From: Saccharomycopsis fibuligera x Saccharomycopsis cf. fibuligera
Taxonomy: Eukaryota > Ascomycota > Saccharomycetes > Ascoideales > Saccharomycopsidaceae
Length of the DNA: 64,000 bases
Direction of reading: 5' to 3'
Assembly (NCBI GenBank): GCA_001936135.1
Contig: CP012814.1
Span: 930,001 to 994,000, forward strand
The first letter of the stretch is position 1, and each line of letters begins with the position of its first letter. Below the pieces are notes generated by a model. That model was given only the letters and a program-made list of their open reading frames with translations, was not told where the DNA came from and searched no databases. Below are positions 45,531-55,342 of this stretch, piece by piece. Both the position numbers and the translations under genes were made by a program.

Positions 45531-46511
45531 TCATTCGGAACCTTGAGAATGAGAAGAACCATTAACGGTAGCGGTTTCCACCCCATGAGCTGCTTGATCC
45601 ACCAGAGCATCAATTTCATTTTTAGCACTACTGACTTTAACGCTAACATGAGACTTCAAACTATCAAGTCTATCTTGGTATGGTTTCACTTTACCTCTAA
45701 TGGTAAACCCGTAATTTTTTTCCAATAGGTCCAAAGCTTCATTTGATAATGCAATAGAAGCTTGCACTGCAGCTTGTAACTTTTCAGTGGCAGAAGCATT
45801 AGCGGCTGTCTTTTTAGCCCCTTCTGCTTGTTCAGATGGTGGCAATTTTGAAGAGTAAGTTTGTAAAATATGAGCGCTGACGTCTTTTTGAATTTGAGTC
45901 ACTTCAGGAATGGTTTTCTGGTAAGCAGAAGCAGTCAAGTAGTAGAATCTAGCAAGTTCATCTGCTGGGCTGGTGGAGGTGGAACTTTCTTCTGTGCCAG
46001 CGGCAACACCATCAGCTTCACCATTAAGACTTTCAGAGGCAGCACCATTGAGAGGTGACGAGCCATTGTTTTTTGGCAAGTAAGATTCAATCAAGGATTC
46101 CAACTTGTTGTTCAATGGTTTGATGATTGGATCAACTCTAGTGCTAACAGTCGGTCTAATTTGTTTTTCATAACCTTTAACTTTCTCATTCAAGTCATTA
46201 AATCCAATAGTGTTGGCCAATGCCGTTCTAGGGTCAACATCTTTTAAATGCACTTGTTTCAAAGAAGGGGCCAATTTGTCAAGGTTATTCAAAATAAAAA
46301 GATCAGTGTATTCATCTAATCTGGCCAATACTGCTTGAACTAAAAATACACCAAACACCAAGTTTTGCACATATGTAGCAAATGGTTTCAAATTGCTGAA
46401 TAAAGAGGCAACAATGGTTGAAGAAGTGAGCAAGGATACAAAGTCAGTGACTATTGGATATGACTTTAAGTGGTTAATCGTCTTGGATGGAACCTGTTTT
46501 TGTTCAGACAT
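45531..46511 (-). CDS. PLN1: Perilipin-like lipid-droplet protein
   Basis: A 326-residue protein. The frame continues upstream to a TTG (46535), but the first ATG is at 46511. The start INHLKSYPIVTDFVSLLTSS, the following hydrophobic/amphipathic stretch, the DPRTAL segment and helical amphipathic repeats resemble fungal perilipin-type proteins (Pln1/Pet10 in budding yeast, Oil1 in Yarrowia). These coat lipid droplets and stabilise stored triacylglycerol. A low-complexity Ser/Gly/Glu linker lies near residues 145-180, and the C-terminal half is predicted helical. There are no catalytic motifs. Family assignment rests on the YPIV region and architecture, so it is good but not certain. A TATA-like element lies about 195 bp upstream. 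It is followed on the same strand, upstream, by MTC1. Confidence 0.65.
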   Translation of the reverse strand: MSEQKQVPSKTINHLKSYPIVTDFVSLLTSSTIVASLFSNLKPFATYVQNLVFGVFLVQAVLARLDEYTDLFILNNLDKLAPSLKQVHLKDVDPRTALANTIGFNDLNEKVKGYEKQIRPTVSTRVDPIIKPLNNKLESLIESYLPKNNGSSPLNGAASESLNGEADGVAAGTEESSTSTSPADELARFYYLTASAYQKTIPEVTQIQKDVSAHILQTYSSKLPPSEQAEGAKKTAANASATEKLQAAVQASIALSNEALDLLEKNYGFTIRGKVKPYQDRLDSLKSHVSVKVSSAKNEIDALVDQAAHGVETATVNGSSHSQGSE

Positions 46512-47519
46512 GTTGTGTTGTTTTGGTTTTGTCAACTATTGTAATTATCAATGGACAGTTATATAATTAATAGCAAGTTTGAAAAGTCAGAATGAAGGGG
46601 AAACCGGCAATCAATTGTCTAAAACTAGATAATGAAATAATTTGGTGTAAGAAAAATGAATAAATCATGAAGGGGGCAAAACAAGGGATGAGGAACTGTG
46701 GTGGTTTTTATACTTTTTGTCCTTTTCGGTAGTTTTTTATACTTCGATCGCCCAGCGCTTAATTGTATGACAAACAAACAAGCAAAGTTCGCTTAGTTTA
46801 CCGCTTTAATTAGCTTTCTTTCCGTTTCTCTTCTTTCCACGGAGATGAAAATTCTCTCTCTAAATATCGTTCACATGTGAATTTTATTCCACCCTAGATC
46901 TAAAATTAGCATGTGAAAACTAAATAGCCTCATTGAAGCCAAGCAGTTGGAGCATGCACCGCACTGCGTAACATGACATGTCTCCGGAGGCTCCTGCCAC
47001 AGCGGGAGTTGAGGATTTTAGTGTCGTTTTCCAGCTAAATTGCTTCTGGGATGGGAGAGCTCCTGCGCCACTAGAGGCTACAGACAATAGTTATATCTGC
47101 AATATTACGCAGCAATCGCAAGATGGGAGGCAATGCCCCGTAGTCACGCCACGCTGCTAACTATTACTGTATGCGCTACGGGGCACCCTCTAATAAGCTA
47201 CGCTATGTTGCTGCTGATATTTACTGCCAAAGAAAGAGGCTCACTACAGTACATATACAAGAATACAATTCATGACATCAGATAAAAATCATCAGTTAGT
47301 ATTAACAGCACAACAAAAAAAAAAAAAAAAAAAAAAAACGAAACAATAATAGAAGTGAAAGAGACTAAAAGAAAAAAAAAGTAATATGATAATAATAAAA
47401 ATAAAAATTAAGAGTTAGAAACATGAATATTTAGTACAGCTGTCAGCAATTAGAGATCATAAGTGAATAAAATAATCTCACTTTAAGCCAGCTTATGATT
47501 ACTCTTTAAGTTTATACAC
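46512..47519. other. Spacer between the perilipin-like gene and MTC1
   Basis: A 1-kb stretch with the promoter of the perilipin-like gene and the MTC1 3' end. A 24-A run occupies 47315-47338 and is followed by CG. No gene recognised. Confidence 0.5.
46705..46712 (-). promoter_or_regulatory. TATA-like element upstream of the perilipin-like gene
   Basis: TATAAAAA on the minus strand, 194-201 bp upstream of the ATG at 46511, in a T-rich promoter. Position is acceptable; function inferred. Confidence 0.4.
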
Positions 47520-49103
47520 CTACAATCCCATTCTCTTGGTCACGTAGCTTTGAGCCAAAACACCAAATGACAATGCCAACCCATCTTTGATCCAGTCTTT
47601 GACCCAGTCTGCTGGCTCAATTCCGTCTTCATCGTCTTCTTGCGTTTTCTCTTCTTGTTTTTGCTTGTCAGTAGTAGTGTTTTCATTTTTTCCCTGAATG
47701 GTATTAGTGGTCAACCACTGGGCCCACTTCAACGGAAATGGTTGAGACTTCGTAACTATAGAAAATTTATGTTCCAAATCTTTCAAAGTTATCAAGAATT
47801 GGAAACTTTCGGTACTTGTCTCATCAATCTTGACGATTTCTTCAAAATTGCTGCTGTATGTAGGAATCGATCTGTCTTGTATTATTGGTAAGATTGTAAG
47901 GAAGATATGAGACACGTTGCCCTTTTGTTCTTGCTGTTGTTCTGGATGTTCTTGAGCTTCTTCATTTTGCTCTTGTTTGGCGCTTTCTTTTTCTGCTTTT
48001 TCCTTCTTTTTTATTTGCATCAATGTTTTGATGCCATCATCAATGTTGGCAAACGACAATTTTTCTGCATCCAACGCATTACCACGGAAAAATTCAACGC
48101 TTTTTGGCTTCAAATCATTGTCGTTATTGGTTAAACTAGTCAAGTCCAAGATATTCAACAATTTGCTGAAATTTTTAGAATTAATAATCTCCAAGTCAAT
48201 AGAGCCCTCCACCTGATTCACCACTTTGTGGAACTTGTTATAAATCAAGTAATCAATGTAATTGAAGTTCTTCAACTCATCGTTTATAATAAAAATCTTC
48301 AACACTTCATCATGTGAATTTATCGTTTGAGTCGTATTTTTGATCTGCTCATTAATGGTTGATACAAATGAAGAAAAAAGGCCACCTACTTTATTAATTG
48401 GATTATTAGTATCGTTAATGTTGATACCTTTACTTAATGCTTCGCCCCTTGCTTTGAGCAATTCGGGCAATTTTTCATAATCTTCAGCATCCACCAAATT
48501 TAAATCCTTGAACTGATCATTTGCCACCTTACTGATGTCATGCACTGTGGATTGTGCGGTTTTGCTCAAGTCACCCACTACGTTAGATGCAGAACCCCAA
48601 AACGAGTTAAGCTGCTTGGAACCAGAATTGCCCCACCATCCAGAAATCGATGGCAACGGAATGCCAAATTCGTCATTTTGAGATTCTTTGGCAGTGGTTT
48701 CAGTTTCAGTGGCACTATTTGTCTCTTTATCAGCTGTCACTTTTTGCTCAGGAGCAGTAGTAGTAGTAGTAGTGGCACTGGCACTGGCACTAGCAGCAGG
48801 CGCAGTAGTAGCGCCCAAATCAGCAGCAGCAGCAGCAGTCACTGCGCTTTTATCCTCAGTGGCAGAAGGAGCATTTTTAGCAGGTTTCAATGAGTTGGTG
48901 GTAGCATTACTCTCTTGAGCCAATTCGTCTAAGAAGTCCAAGATATCAGAGTTATCACCATTATTATCATTACCGCCTTTCTTCTTGTCTGCGCCGCCAG
49001 TCTTGTCTGATGAAGCATTGCCAGACTTTTGTCCATCGGGCAAAGAGTCCAAAAAATCAAGAACGTCTTCTTCCTCAGTAGGTTTGTTTTGTTTTGCAGA
49101 CAT
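47520..49103 (-). CDS. MTC1: Mtc1-like protein (maintenance of telomere capping 1)
   Basis: A 527-residue acidic protein. The N-terminal EEEDVLDFLDSLP is the hallmark of the fungal Mtc1 family; a second copy of the motif (DILDFLDELAQE) follows at about residues 53-64. A long Ala/Thr/Ser/Gly-rich, probably disordered segment runs to about residue 145. The conserved core begins at the FGIPLPSISGWWG motif and continues with SFWGSASNVVGDL, and the C-terminus ADWVKDWIKDGLALSFGVLAQSYV is also family-like. In budding yeast Mtc1 is a Golgi/COPI-associated protein whose loss is synthetic with cdc13-1; molecular function is not known. A Glu/Gln-rich insert lies at about 370-395. There is one frame and no intron signal. 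It is divergent from PEF1 (953-bp spacer). Confidence 0.72.
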   Translation of the reverse strand: MSAKQNKPTEEEDVLDFLDSLPDGQKSGNASSDKTGGADKKKGGNDNNGDNSDILDFLDELAQESNATTNSLKPAKNAPSATEDKSAVTAAAAADLGATTAPAASASASATTTTTTAPEQKVTADKETNSATETETTAKESQNDEFGIPLPSISGWWGNSGSKQLNSFWGSASNVVGDLSKTAQSTVHDISKVANDQFKDLNLVDAEDYEKLPELLKARGEALSKGININDTNNPINKVGGLFSSFVSTINEQIKNTTQTINSHDEVLKIFIINDELKNFNYIDYLIYNKFHKVVNQVEGSIDLEIINSKNFSKLLNILDLTSLTNNDNDLKPKSVEFFRGNALDAEKLSFANIDDGIKTLMQIKKKEKAEKESAKQEQNEEAQEHPEQQQEQKGNVSHIFLTILPIIQDRSIPTYSSNFEEIVKIDETSTESFQFLITLKDLEHKFSIVTKSQPFPLKWAQWLTTNTIQGKNENTTTDKQKQEEKTQEDDEDGIEPADWVKDWIKDGLALSFGVLAQSYVTKRMGL

Positions 49104-50056
49104 TTTGGTTGTGATGTGGGGTCAATTGGTGAGTGGTTGTCAATGTTTAGGTCTGGTATCTCTGCTGTTGTTCTTGTTTTGCTTTTATTCGTGATTTGTT
49201 TTTCCTGTCTTAATCTCTATTTTTGGCAGCGGCAGTGGCAGCGGCAGCAGGGCTCGCAATGAACATTATAGGGGTGTATTGACCCTCTTATGTGTGCTGA
49301 TAGTCATGTGACAATAGTATTACCCTACCATATTCTCTATGTGTATATAGCACTTTTGTGTGTCCCCTATTCTCCTCAGAGTATTTTTAAGAGCTGAATT
49401 TACTCGGTAAACTGCTTCTATAAATAAACCGCCCAAGAAATGCCAACCAGGCCCTGTAGTATCAGAGAACTGTAATACAAGTGCAAGAAACTTTTTCTAT
49501 AACTGTAACTACAGCTACTATGGCTGCTGGAAAATCTGAAACAGCAGGCTTGAAAGCAATTATGCGGTGTTGCGCGTTTCCTCGAGAGAGATAGAGACCT
49601 GGCCAGAGTCAGTTATGCGGTGTCTTCGGGATCTCATTGGCTGTTTGATAGCCGTGATGTAATTAACACAATAGCTTTAAACGATCTAGCTATAGCTCAA
49701 TTCACAATAAGCCCGTCTCGCTACTGTTGCAGTACGCTTTACTACGCTAAACTTCTGTATTTTAATTGCTTGTCTCTGGCGTATTGATGGATTTGCTGTC
49801 TCTATCAATTCACCCACCCACCAATATACCAACTAATATCTTTTTACACGTGGTTTTCCATCGTCCTGGGTCTGCAACCTTTTTACTAATTTTTTGTTGT
49901 TTTTGTTTATTCAGGGCATTTCTGTATATCAACATCACCAAGCAACACTTTATAGGGTCATAGTACCACCAACTAGTCGACTCAATTCAGTTCAATCCGT
50001 ATCATTGACTCTTCCTCCTCCCGTTAACCGATCTTCAACGCATCACAGACACGACA
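49104..50056. other. Divergent promoter region of MTC1 and PEF1
   Basis: Contains a CACGTG site at 49847-49852 and CT-rich DNA with several CACC and CCACC repeats just before PEF1 exon 1. No gene recognised. Confidence 0.5.
49847..49852. promoter_or_regulatory. CACGTG element upstream of PEF1
   Basis: A palindromic E-box (bHLH-type, as bound by Cbf1 or Pho4 in yeast) about 205 bp upstream of the proposed PEF1 start. Confidence 0.4.
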
Positions 50057-51428
50057 ATGTCATATGTAAGTCTTATTAATCTACCGGTTGTTTGCCCCTT
50101 TTTTGGCCTTTGGAATCAATTTGGCTTGGCCACCCACTGGCGTACAGGTTCCAATAATTTCTCTACTCTTAATTCCTGGTTCTTTCCCTACCATTGAGCA
50201 TCCATCGGCTTTGCTGTTGACTTTGTCATTGCCTCAGTCATTTCCCTATTCATTCTGTCTCTCTCACTCACTCCGAAACAGAAACTAACCCAAGTCTCAG
50301 AGAATACCCCCAACTGGTCTCGAAAACGGACTCTCTCCTCAGCAACAATTCCAACAAACTGCCATACCTGGTGGCCTTTATTCAACTAACACGTCTGCTG
50401 GTATTCCTCCTGGTGCTGTTCCTCCTGGTGCTACTCCACATCAACTTCATTCCGGTATTTCTCCTCGCTTAGGAATGTCCAACAGATACTACAATCCACG
50501 TTACAACGTTCGTTACGATAACCTTTACGGCCCAAATTATGTTGATGATTATCGTGACGATTATCGTTACACTGACAATGATGTTGATTTATACGCTGAT
50601 GAAATCGGCAGCCGTTACGGTCCTCAGTTAGGTGGTGCTGGTGCCGGTCTTGGAGGCATGGGTCATGGCAGTGCTGCTGGCCATGGTGTGCCAGGAAGCC
50701 CATTTGGTAGATGGAGACCAATGGAGCAACGTTCATTGGACCCAACTCTTGAGGATAGGTACGTTCCGGCGCCATTGCGTACCCCATTGCATAATCCATT
50801 CGAATCCGAAGATGGCCTTAGTGAAGTATCGCCAGATATCACTAGACAAGAATATCGTAACTTGATGGCCCATTTTCGAAAATTTGATCGCGACGGAAAT
50901 GGAACCATCTCTCCAAGAGAATTACAACAACAATTGAAAAACGCAGACTCTACTTATTTTAGCGCTGGTACCATTAGATTAATTTTCCAGATTTTCGATA
51001 AAGATGATTCTAATTCTCTTGATATTAACGAGTTTTATTATTTGCTTAAAGCTTTGAAATACTGGAATATCAAATTCAAACAATTTGACTTAGATAGCTC
51101 AGGTACCATTACATTTACTGAATATTTGAAATTATTGCGCTACTTTGGCTATACTTTCAACGTTAGAACTTGTGCTTTTATCTTCAAGAAATTTGCTAGA
51201 TTTGATGAACATGCAAGTGTTTTTAGAAGAACAGGCAACAAATTGGTTTTAAAATTTGACAAGTTTTTTGAGAGTTTCATCATGTTGACTTATTTTTTCA
51301 ACCAGTATGGTATGATTGGTACAAATGAACATATTGATTCATATTTAATTAGATGTTTTGGGTCAATTGAAAGATTTGGAATGGGCAACGCTGGGTATAA
51401 CATGCGTCCAGGATATCCTCAGTATTGA
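50057..51428 (+). CDS. PEF1: Penta-EF-hand calcium-binding protein, spliced
   Basis: Two exons are proposed: 50057-50065 (three codons, M-S-Y) and 50301-51428, joined in phase 0 to give 378 residues. The donor is GTAAGT at 50066, the branch site ACTAAC at 50284-50289 and the acceptor TCTCAG ending at 50300. The exon-2 frame is closed just upstream by TAA at 50286, inside the branch site, and is open from the acceptor on. The added N-terminus is Pro/Gly/Gln-rich (IPPGAVPPGATPH), as is usual for PEF proteins. EF1 DRDGNGTISPRE (from about residue 199) and EF3 DLDSSGTITFTE are canonical Ca2+ loops; EF2 DKDDSNSLDINE is near-canonical; EF4 and EF5 are degenerate and likely serve dimerisation. Yeast Pef1 acts in polar growth and cation-dependent signalling at the bud neck. 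An unspliced start at ATG 50475 (317 residues) is the alternative. Confidence 0.85.
50066..50300 (+). other. Intron of PEF1
   Basis: 235 nt, with GTAAGT donor, ACTAAC branch site 11-16 nt before the CAG acceptor, and a pyrimidine-rich tract upstream. All three consensus signals are present and the reading frame is continuous only when it is removed. Confidence 0.75.
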
Positions 51429-52835
51429 ATAACTCAAATTTTTAACCAATCATCTAAACAATTCAAAGAAAAAGTTTATTAGTAATGGTTGAATCACTTT
51501 GCCTTGAAACTTGGTTAGCCTAAGGAGAATGATGTCTCCTTTGGTTATAAAAATATCATATGCAATGATTTTATTCTCGAGCTTTTTTTCCCTTAGGTTA
51601 CAAATGTTGCCTGTGTTTTATTTTGTTTTATTGCTTTATTTTCTCACAAATTCTTGTGATTATTAGCTTTTTTTTTTTTTCATTACTTTCTTTTACTTTC
51701 TTCCATGCTTATTATTTTCTTTTTTAATTTATGCTTTCTGTTTCTACTTTACGATTTGATTTTCTGTTATATCCTGTTCTTGAAGTTTTTTGTCTTTATA
51801 ATGTTTTTTTTTTTCTTTGTTTTATTTGCTAGCACTAAAACAATGCTTTAGATGTTTGTGATTTGACTTTTCTGTACATTTCTTTCAGTTTTTGTCCCCA
51901 TTAGTAAAGTTTATCCTCTGAGTCCATAAGGATTGAGTCATTTACCGTTGTAAGTAGTTTATATTATATATTTTTAACGCTTATGATATTCAAACAGGCA
52001 CATTAATAAAAATGGAAGTGAATAGCAGATATACAGATATTTTCCAATTAAGAATATATTTTAGTTACGCCTATGGTAATCGACTCAAAAACGAACCTGG
52101 CGATGAGCAGCAGGATTGAGAATTTGTGCCATTTCTGTTTGCCTTGAAAACTAGTATACCTGCAGCGCTCCCACAATAAACATCTTTGTCCTCAGATATT
52201 ATTAGGGTCCGTTCTTGTTGCAATAAATAGACATGCCTTCAACTGATGGCACGACCGTCTTTCGCCGTCTAATATTGTCCTTCGGCTTTTAAGTTTAACG
52301 GAACTCTTGTCCTTTTAGTTTTTGAAAATTGATCAAACGCACGTATATTGTCTTTTTTTTTTTTTCTATTTGCTTCATGACTCTAGAGGCCTGTATAATG
52401 TGCAGTGTAGACACAGTCAACTTTCCATTGAAGCAGCTTAATGCTACTGCTGTCCGAAGATTGTCAATTTTACAAATGCATGCTGCATGCATGTTGTGCG
52501 TTATTTTTTTTTTTTTTTTTTTTTTTCGTCTTTTGGGCTATTTTTACAAAAAAGATACAGCACTGATATTATTCAGCTGCATTTCTAATGGTAGCACAGC
52601 TGTATTGTTAACAGTTCAGGAAACCAACGGGATGGAGTACCAAAATACTGAACATCTTATGCTGTTCACTTTTTTTCTAAATTTAATAGCTTTTTGTTTT
52701 CCGAGGCTTTTTTTTTTCTTTTTTTTTTCTTGTCGAAGGCTTTGCGTTACATTTCATTGGTAAATTACGCTTAGATCAGAAATTAACAACCCAGATTGCG
52801 GTTTGACATCTCACTAACCTGAAAGTACAATTATG

Positions 52836-52870
52836 TTGTATTGTATTGTATTGTGTTGTATTGTACTGTA
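52836..52870. repeat. TTGTA microsatellite, seven units
   Basis: Five perfect TTGTA units with two single-base variants (TTGTG, CTGTA). Confidence 0.85.
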
Positions 52871-52973
52871 TGCATATTTTAATGTTTATTGTATATCACT
52901 TCGGTACTAATAGTATAGTATTACTGAATTAGCTGTGGCAGCGGCTTCAATAATTGCCGTCGGAAGATCAAAA

Positions 52974-52997
52974 AACCGATTAACCGATTAACCGATT
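52974..52997. repeat. 8-bp tandem repeat aaccgatt, three copies
   Basis: Three perfect head-to-tail copies in non-coding DNA. Confidence 0.85.
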
Positions 52998-54042
52998 TCA
53001 AATTGTCTCCATAGAGCCCTAACTTTTATATATGTAAATACATTAGTTTCAGATTTCTTGTCCTCTCTTATAAATATAAGCATAAATGAGTGAAAGAAAA
53101 GATTTCAAGCAGAACATTTTATTTTGCTAATTAGTAAATCAACTAAGTGGCTACTATTTTTCTATTTTTAGTTTTTTTCAATGCTGTTGAGGTGCGCTAT
53201 ACGTGTAGAAGAAACAGCAGCTACCATGTAGTCCGATGCCATAGCAATGTCAAAAATAAAAAACCAAAGATGTCTTTGCATATTGCCACTATTGTTTCTG
53301 GTACACACAGTATTCTCACGGCCCTCTTATCTACTTATTTCATGAATGACTACCTTGATGGTACTAAGTTCAAAAACTGCTTCAAGTCACAAGTTAAACT
53401 AAAATAAGCCAAAAAATAATCGACGTCGGGACTGTATTTGTAACTCATAGAATAAATATCAATTTGGCTGAAGAATCTCAAGATATGAGGTGTAACGCAG
53501 TGAGCACAATAAATCAAACAGCAAAAAAAATTCACCTTGGTTGAGCTGAAAAGTTTTTGTAAATAATGCGATATTTATAGATATTAAACAATCATGACAA
53601 TGTTTAACAATAGATCTGCAAAATGATTTATATGTTGAACGCACCGCATGTGCGTGGTAGGCCATTCTTTAAGCAAATGCATGATTTTGTATAATGTAGA
53701 CATTATAAAACTTCCAAAAATTTCTAGAATGCCCAAGGAGAATCACTGCATTATGACCTCATACTTACTGCTATAACAATAGTCTGCATGAACAGAAAAT
53801 AAAACTATGGGGTTTTTTGGTGCACTGCAAATATGTTCTAGGTGGAAATATGTGAGGCAACAAAGGAGACAGAAATTCTCATAGGAGTGAGACAGTTGTT
53901 GGTAAGCAGAGAGAAAGTATACCACTTTAATAACTCCAATGTGTGATTGTAATTGGTTTTTTTTTTTATTTTTGGTGCTTCTATCTTTAGCTGTTGTTAT
54001 GTTTTAAATGGCTGATTCTCTTACTAACTGTCGTCAAAAACC

Positions 54043-54050
54043 TATAAAAA
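54043..54050 (+). promoter_or_regulatory. TATA box of the PhiA-like gene
   Basis: TATAAAAA 169-176 bp upstream of the ATG, followed by a CT-rich initiation zone and an A-rich leader, the layout of a highly expressed yeast gene. Confidence 0.6.
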
Positions 54051-54218
54051 GAGTATAATCTGCTCGACTTTTCTATTTGTTCATCTCAATCTTTCTTCTA
54101 TTATACATCAACAAAAACAAAGAAAAAAACATTTATTAATATAAGCTAAACAAAATAATCTCAACTTATTCACGGCATATTTACGCGTTCAAACAAACAA
54201 ACAAACAACCAGACAAAA

Positions 54219-54686
54219 ATGCAATTTTCAACCATCCTCGCTACTGCTGCTTCTTTCTTCGCTGTCCAAGCTGTTGCTGCTCCAGGTCCATACGTTCCAG
54301 GTCCAGATGCAGAAGGTGCTGGCAAGAATTTTACCCTTGTTTCTATCCGTTCCGCCAGTCCAGTTCACTTGCTCCCAATTACTCAATCTGATGACAAATT
54401 ATACGTTGGTGGTAACGGTACTAGTGTCGCCTTTACTTTGCAAAAAGATGGTACTTTGAAAACAATTGAATCTCAAAAAAATGTTGCACTTGCCACTCCT
54501 GATTATGATTTTGATCTTGTTGAAGTTGGTGCTATTAGCAGATTCTCCCTCAAGGACCATGAATTGAAAAATGACCTTTACCAATTCTATGCTTGTCCAA
54601 CTGGTGAAGATGGTTACCAATTGTTTGCTAAGTCATGTGCTGATGGTTACGGCATTTCTCTTTATTACAGTGAAATTTCTAACTAA
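54219..54686 (+). CDS. Secreted PhiA-like cell-wall protein
   Basis: A 155-residue small secreted protein. The signal peptide (about residues 1-21, ending AVAA) is followed by PGPYVPGPDAEG. The core begins FTLVSIRSASPVHLLPI, which matches the ISLRSASPVH motif of Aspergillus PhiA-type cell-wall proteins. The C-terminal part holds two cysteines, in YACPTGEDGYQLF and KSCADG, probably disulfide-bonded. There are two N-glycosylation sequons (NFT, NGT), and there is no GPI signal or membrane segment. PhiA is known as an abundant wall/secreted protein involved in phialide and spore development in Aspergillus. Role in this yeast: probably wall structure or aggregation, by inference. A strong TATA-type promoter and an A-rich leader suggest high expression. 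It is convergent with NIT2. Confidence 0.75.
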   Translation: MQFSTILATAASFFAVQAVAAPGPYVPGPDAEGAGKNFTLVSIRSASPVHLLPITQSDDKLYVGGNGTSVAFTLQKDGTLKTIESQKNVALATPDYDFDLVEVGAISRFSLKDHELKNDLYQFYACPTGEDGYQLFAKSCADGYGISLYYSEISN

Positions 54687-54938
54687 GAAATCAATCCCTG
54701 GTAATCAAATAGATACCTCGAAAAACATTGCTTGTTTTTTGACAAATTCTTCACTTTCTTGTATTCTGTCTAGCGGTTTTTAAAGTTAACGCCGTTATAG
54801 GCACCTTTTATTCTTTTCTAATAAAACATTTGTTTCCTTATTACAAATTTTCTGAAAAAAAGACTTAACATTAGTCTTTTTTAAAATGTAGTAGACTCAA
54901 ATGGATATTTCCTGAAAGGTTGCTTTTTTTCTTTTTTT

Positions 54939-54976
<38 letters not shown>

Positions 54977-55342
54977 AGTGTTTTTTAGCCCAGTACCATT
55001 GTTTGCAATCTTGCACTATAGTAGTTTGGGAAGTAGTTTGTTTGACTTAACAGCGCTCTTGCAACTGATAATTCCCAATTTAGACTACATTGTTTATGAG
55101 TTGTCCATTATAAGTATGGGGATTTAAGAAGCCTATAAAAAGTAAAAAAAAAAAAAAAAAAAAAAAGAATCTCTAGAAGCTATTATAAACGGCACCATTG
55201 AATCCAACAAAAACTAATTCAAGAACTCATAGCCTTTGAACATGGGCTCGCCATGCTATCTAATAAACATTTTTATCCTCCTTGAAGCTTAAATTCTGCT
55301 TTTCAGCATATCTTATAGCTTGAGAAATTATCCTCTAAGCCA
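54687..55342. other. Spacer between convergent PhiA-like gene and NIT2
   Basis: 656 bp with both 3' ends, a 12-copy TTG array (54940-54975) and a 23-A run (55144-55166). No gene. Confidence 0.5.
54940..54975. repeat. TTG trinucleotide microsatellite, 12 copies
   Basis: Perfect TTG repeat about 250 bp downstream of the PhiA-like stop codon, within or just beyond its 3' UTR. Confidence 0.95.

Larger units (their letters stand above)
51429..54218. other. Gene-free region between PEF1 and the PhiA-like gene
   Basis: 2.8 kb. The left part is T-rich 3' DNA of PEF1. A 23-T run (52504-52526, followed by CG), a TTGTA array and an 8-bp triplicate are present. The open frame at 52329-52763 is made mostly of poly-Phe from T runs and is not a gene. 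The right end is the promoter of the PhiA-like gene. Confidence 0.5.

Noticed and set aside
52329-52763. 144-codon plus-strand frame
   Set aside because: Kept open by T runs giving poly-Phe; not a real protein.
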